From Deltaproteobacteria bacterium (GTDB lineage: Bacteria > Desulfobacterota_B > Binatia > UBA9968), in contig JAUXIP010000162.1 of the NCBI GenBank assembly GCA_030620935.1, positions 1 to 5,614 of the forward strand: a stretch of 5,614 nucleotides of DNA, given 5' to 3'. Of this stretch, positions 5,455 to 5,614 are shown piece after piece. Position 1 is the first letter of the stretch. Every line of letters begins with the position of its first letter. The translations under genes and the position numbers were made by a program. The notes under the pieces were generated by a model. It had not been told where the DNA came from and searched no databases. It saw nothing but the letters and a program-made list of their open reading frames with translations.

Positions 5455-5614
5455 TCAAGCTAGGAGCCTTTCGAGAAAAGGAACAGAAACTTCCTCCAGG
5501 CTTTTGACCACTGCGTCGGCTTGCTTTAGCTCCTGGGCAGAGTATGTGTTTGCCACCGCTAAACATTTGATCTCTGCTCGACGGGCGCCCAAGATGCCCT
5601 CTTTGGAATCCTCG
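5455..5614 (-). CDS. HAD-superfamily hydrolase, C-terminal fragment (start beyond window)
   Basis: Reading from the right edge on the minus strand, 52 codons are open to a TGA at 5455-5457. The visible peptide begins EDSKEGILGARRAEIKC and continues to NTY-x-A-x-EL, then ADAVVKSLEEV. This is the motif IV region of HAD subfamily IA phosphatases (beta-phosphoglucomutase / phosphoglycolate phosphatase type), where the Asp of EDS helps bind Mg2+, followed by the usual strand with an (V/A)-x-NT and the closing (A)D-x-VV-x-SL-x-E. The nucleophile motif and cap domain lie outside the window, so the substrate cannot be judged. It ends convergently with the SDR gene. Family assignment is good despite the short fragment. 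Confidence 0.8.
   Translation of the reverse strand, partial: EDSKEGILGARRAEIKCLAVANTYSAQELKQADAVVKSLEEVSVPFLERLLA

Noticed and set aside
1..5614. CRISPR arrays, insertion sequences, tRNA genes, phage or toxin-antitoxin modules
   Set aside because: No regularly spaced long repeats, transposase motifs, cloverleaf sequences or small paired genes were seen; nearly all bases are explained by housekeeping or metabolic genes.

Overview
This is a moderate-GC bacterial chromosome segment, tightly packed with ordinary metabolic genes. There is no sign of phage, plasmid, insertion sequence, CRISPR array, tRNA or rRNA. The gene content suggests an uncultivated soil, sediment or subsurface lineage of the Desulfobacterota / NC10 / Rokubacteria / Tectomicrobia kind: a 4,5-dihydroxyphthalate decarboxylase-like protein, a ThiI without a rhodanese domain, a cupin / NTF2-like / SDR trio and a HAD phosphatase. 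That placement is an impression from family content, not a demonstrated assignment.

Layout, left to right. (1) Bases 1-858, plus strand: C-terminal part of a periplasmic-binding-protein-fold protein related to 4,5-dihydroxyphthalate decarboxylase; its start lies outside the window. (2) 896-2455, plus: complete glucose-6-phosphate dehydrogenase (zwf), 37 bases downstream and probably co-transcribed. (3) 2456-2597: convergent intergenic spacer holding three potential hairpins, one of which looks like a terminator for the opposite-strand gene. (4) 2598-3761, minus: complete thiI (tRNA 4-thiouridine synthesis), starting at GTG. (5) 3762-3838: short divergent promoter region. (6) 3839-5341, plus: a compact three-gene unit of a small cupin, an NTF2/SnoaL-like protein overlapping it by one base, and a classical short-chain dehydrogenase 13 bases further on. 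(7) 5342-5454: convergent spacer with an inverted pair of 7-bp-periodic repeats. (8) 5455-5614, minus: the last 52 codons of a HAD-superfamily hydrolase that enters from the right edge.

How the genes may work together. zwf feeds the oxidative pentose phosphate pathway and makes NADPH. thiI is a stand-alone tRNA-modification gene. The cupin, NTF2-like and SDR genes are arranged as one translationally coupled unit and may act on a shared small molecule, but the sequence does not reveal the substrate. I found no convincing novel defence or mobile system. The items most worth a second look are the two different dyad-symmetric repeats at the two convergent gene junctions, the uncharacterised three-gene operon, and the apparently leaderless GTG start of thiI.
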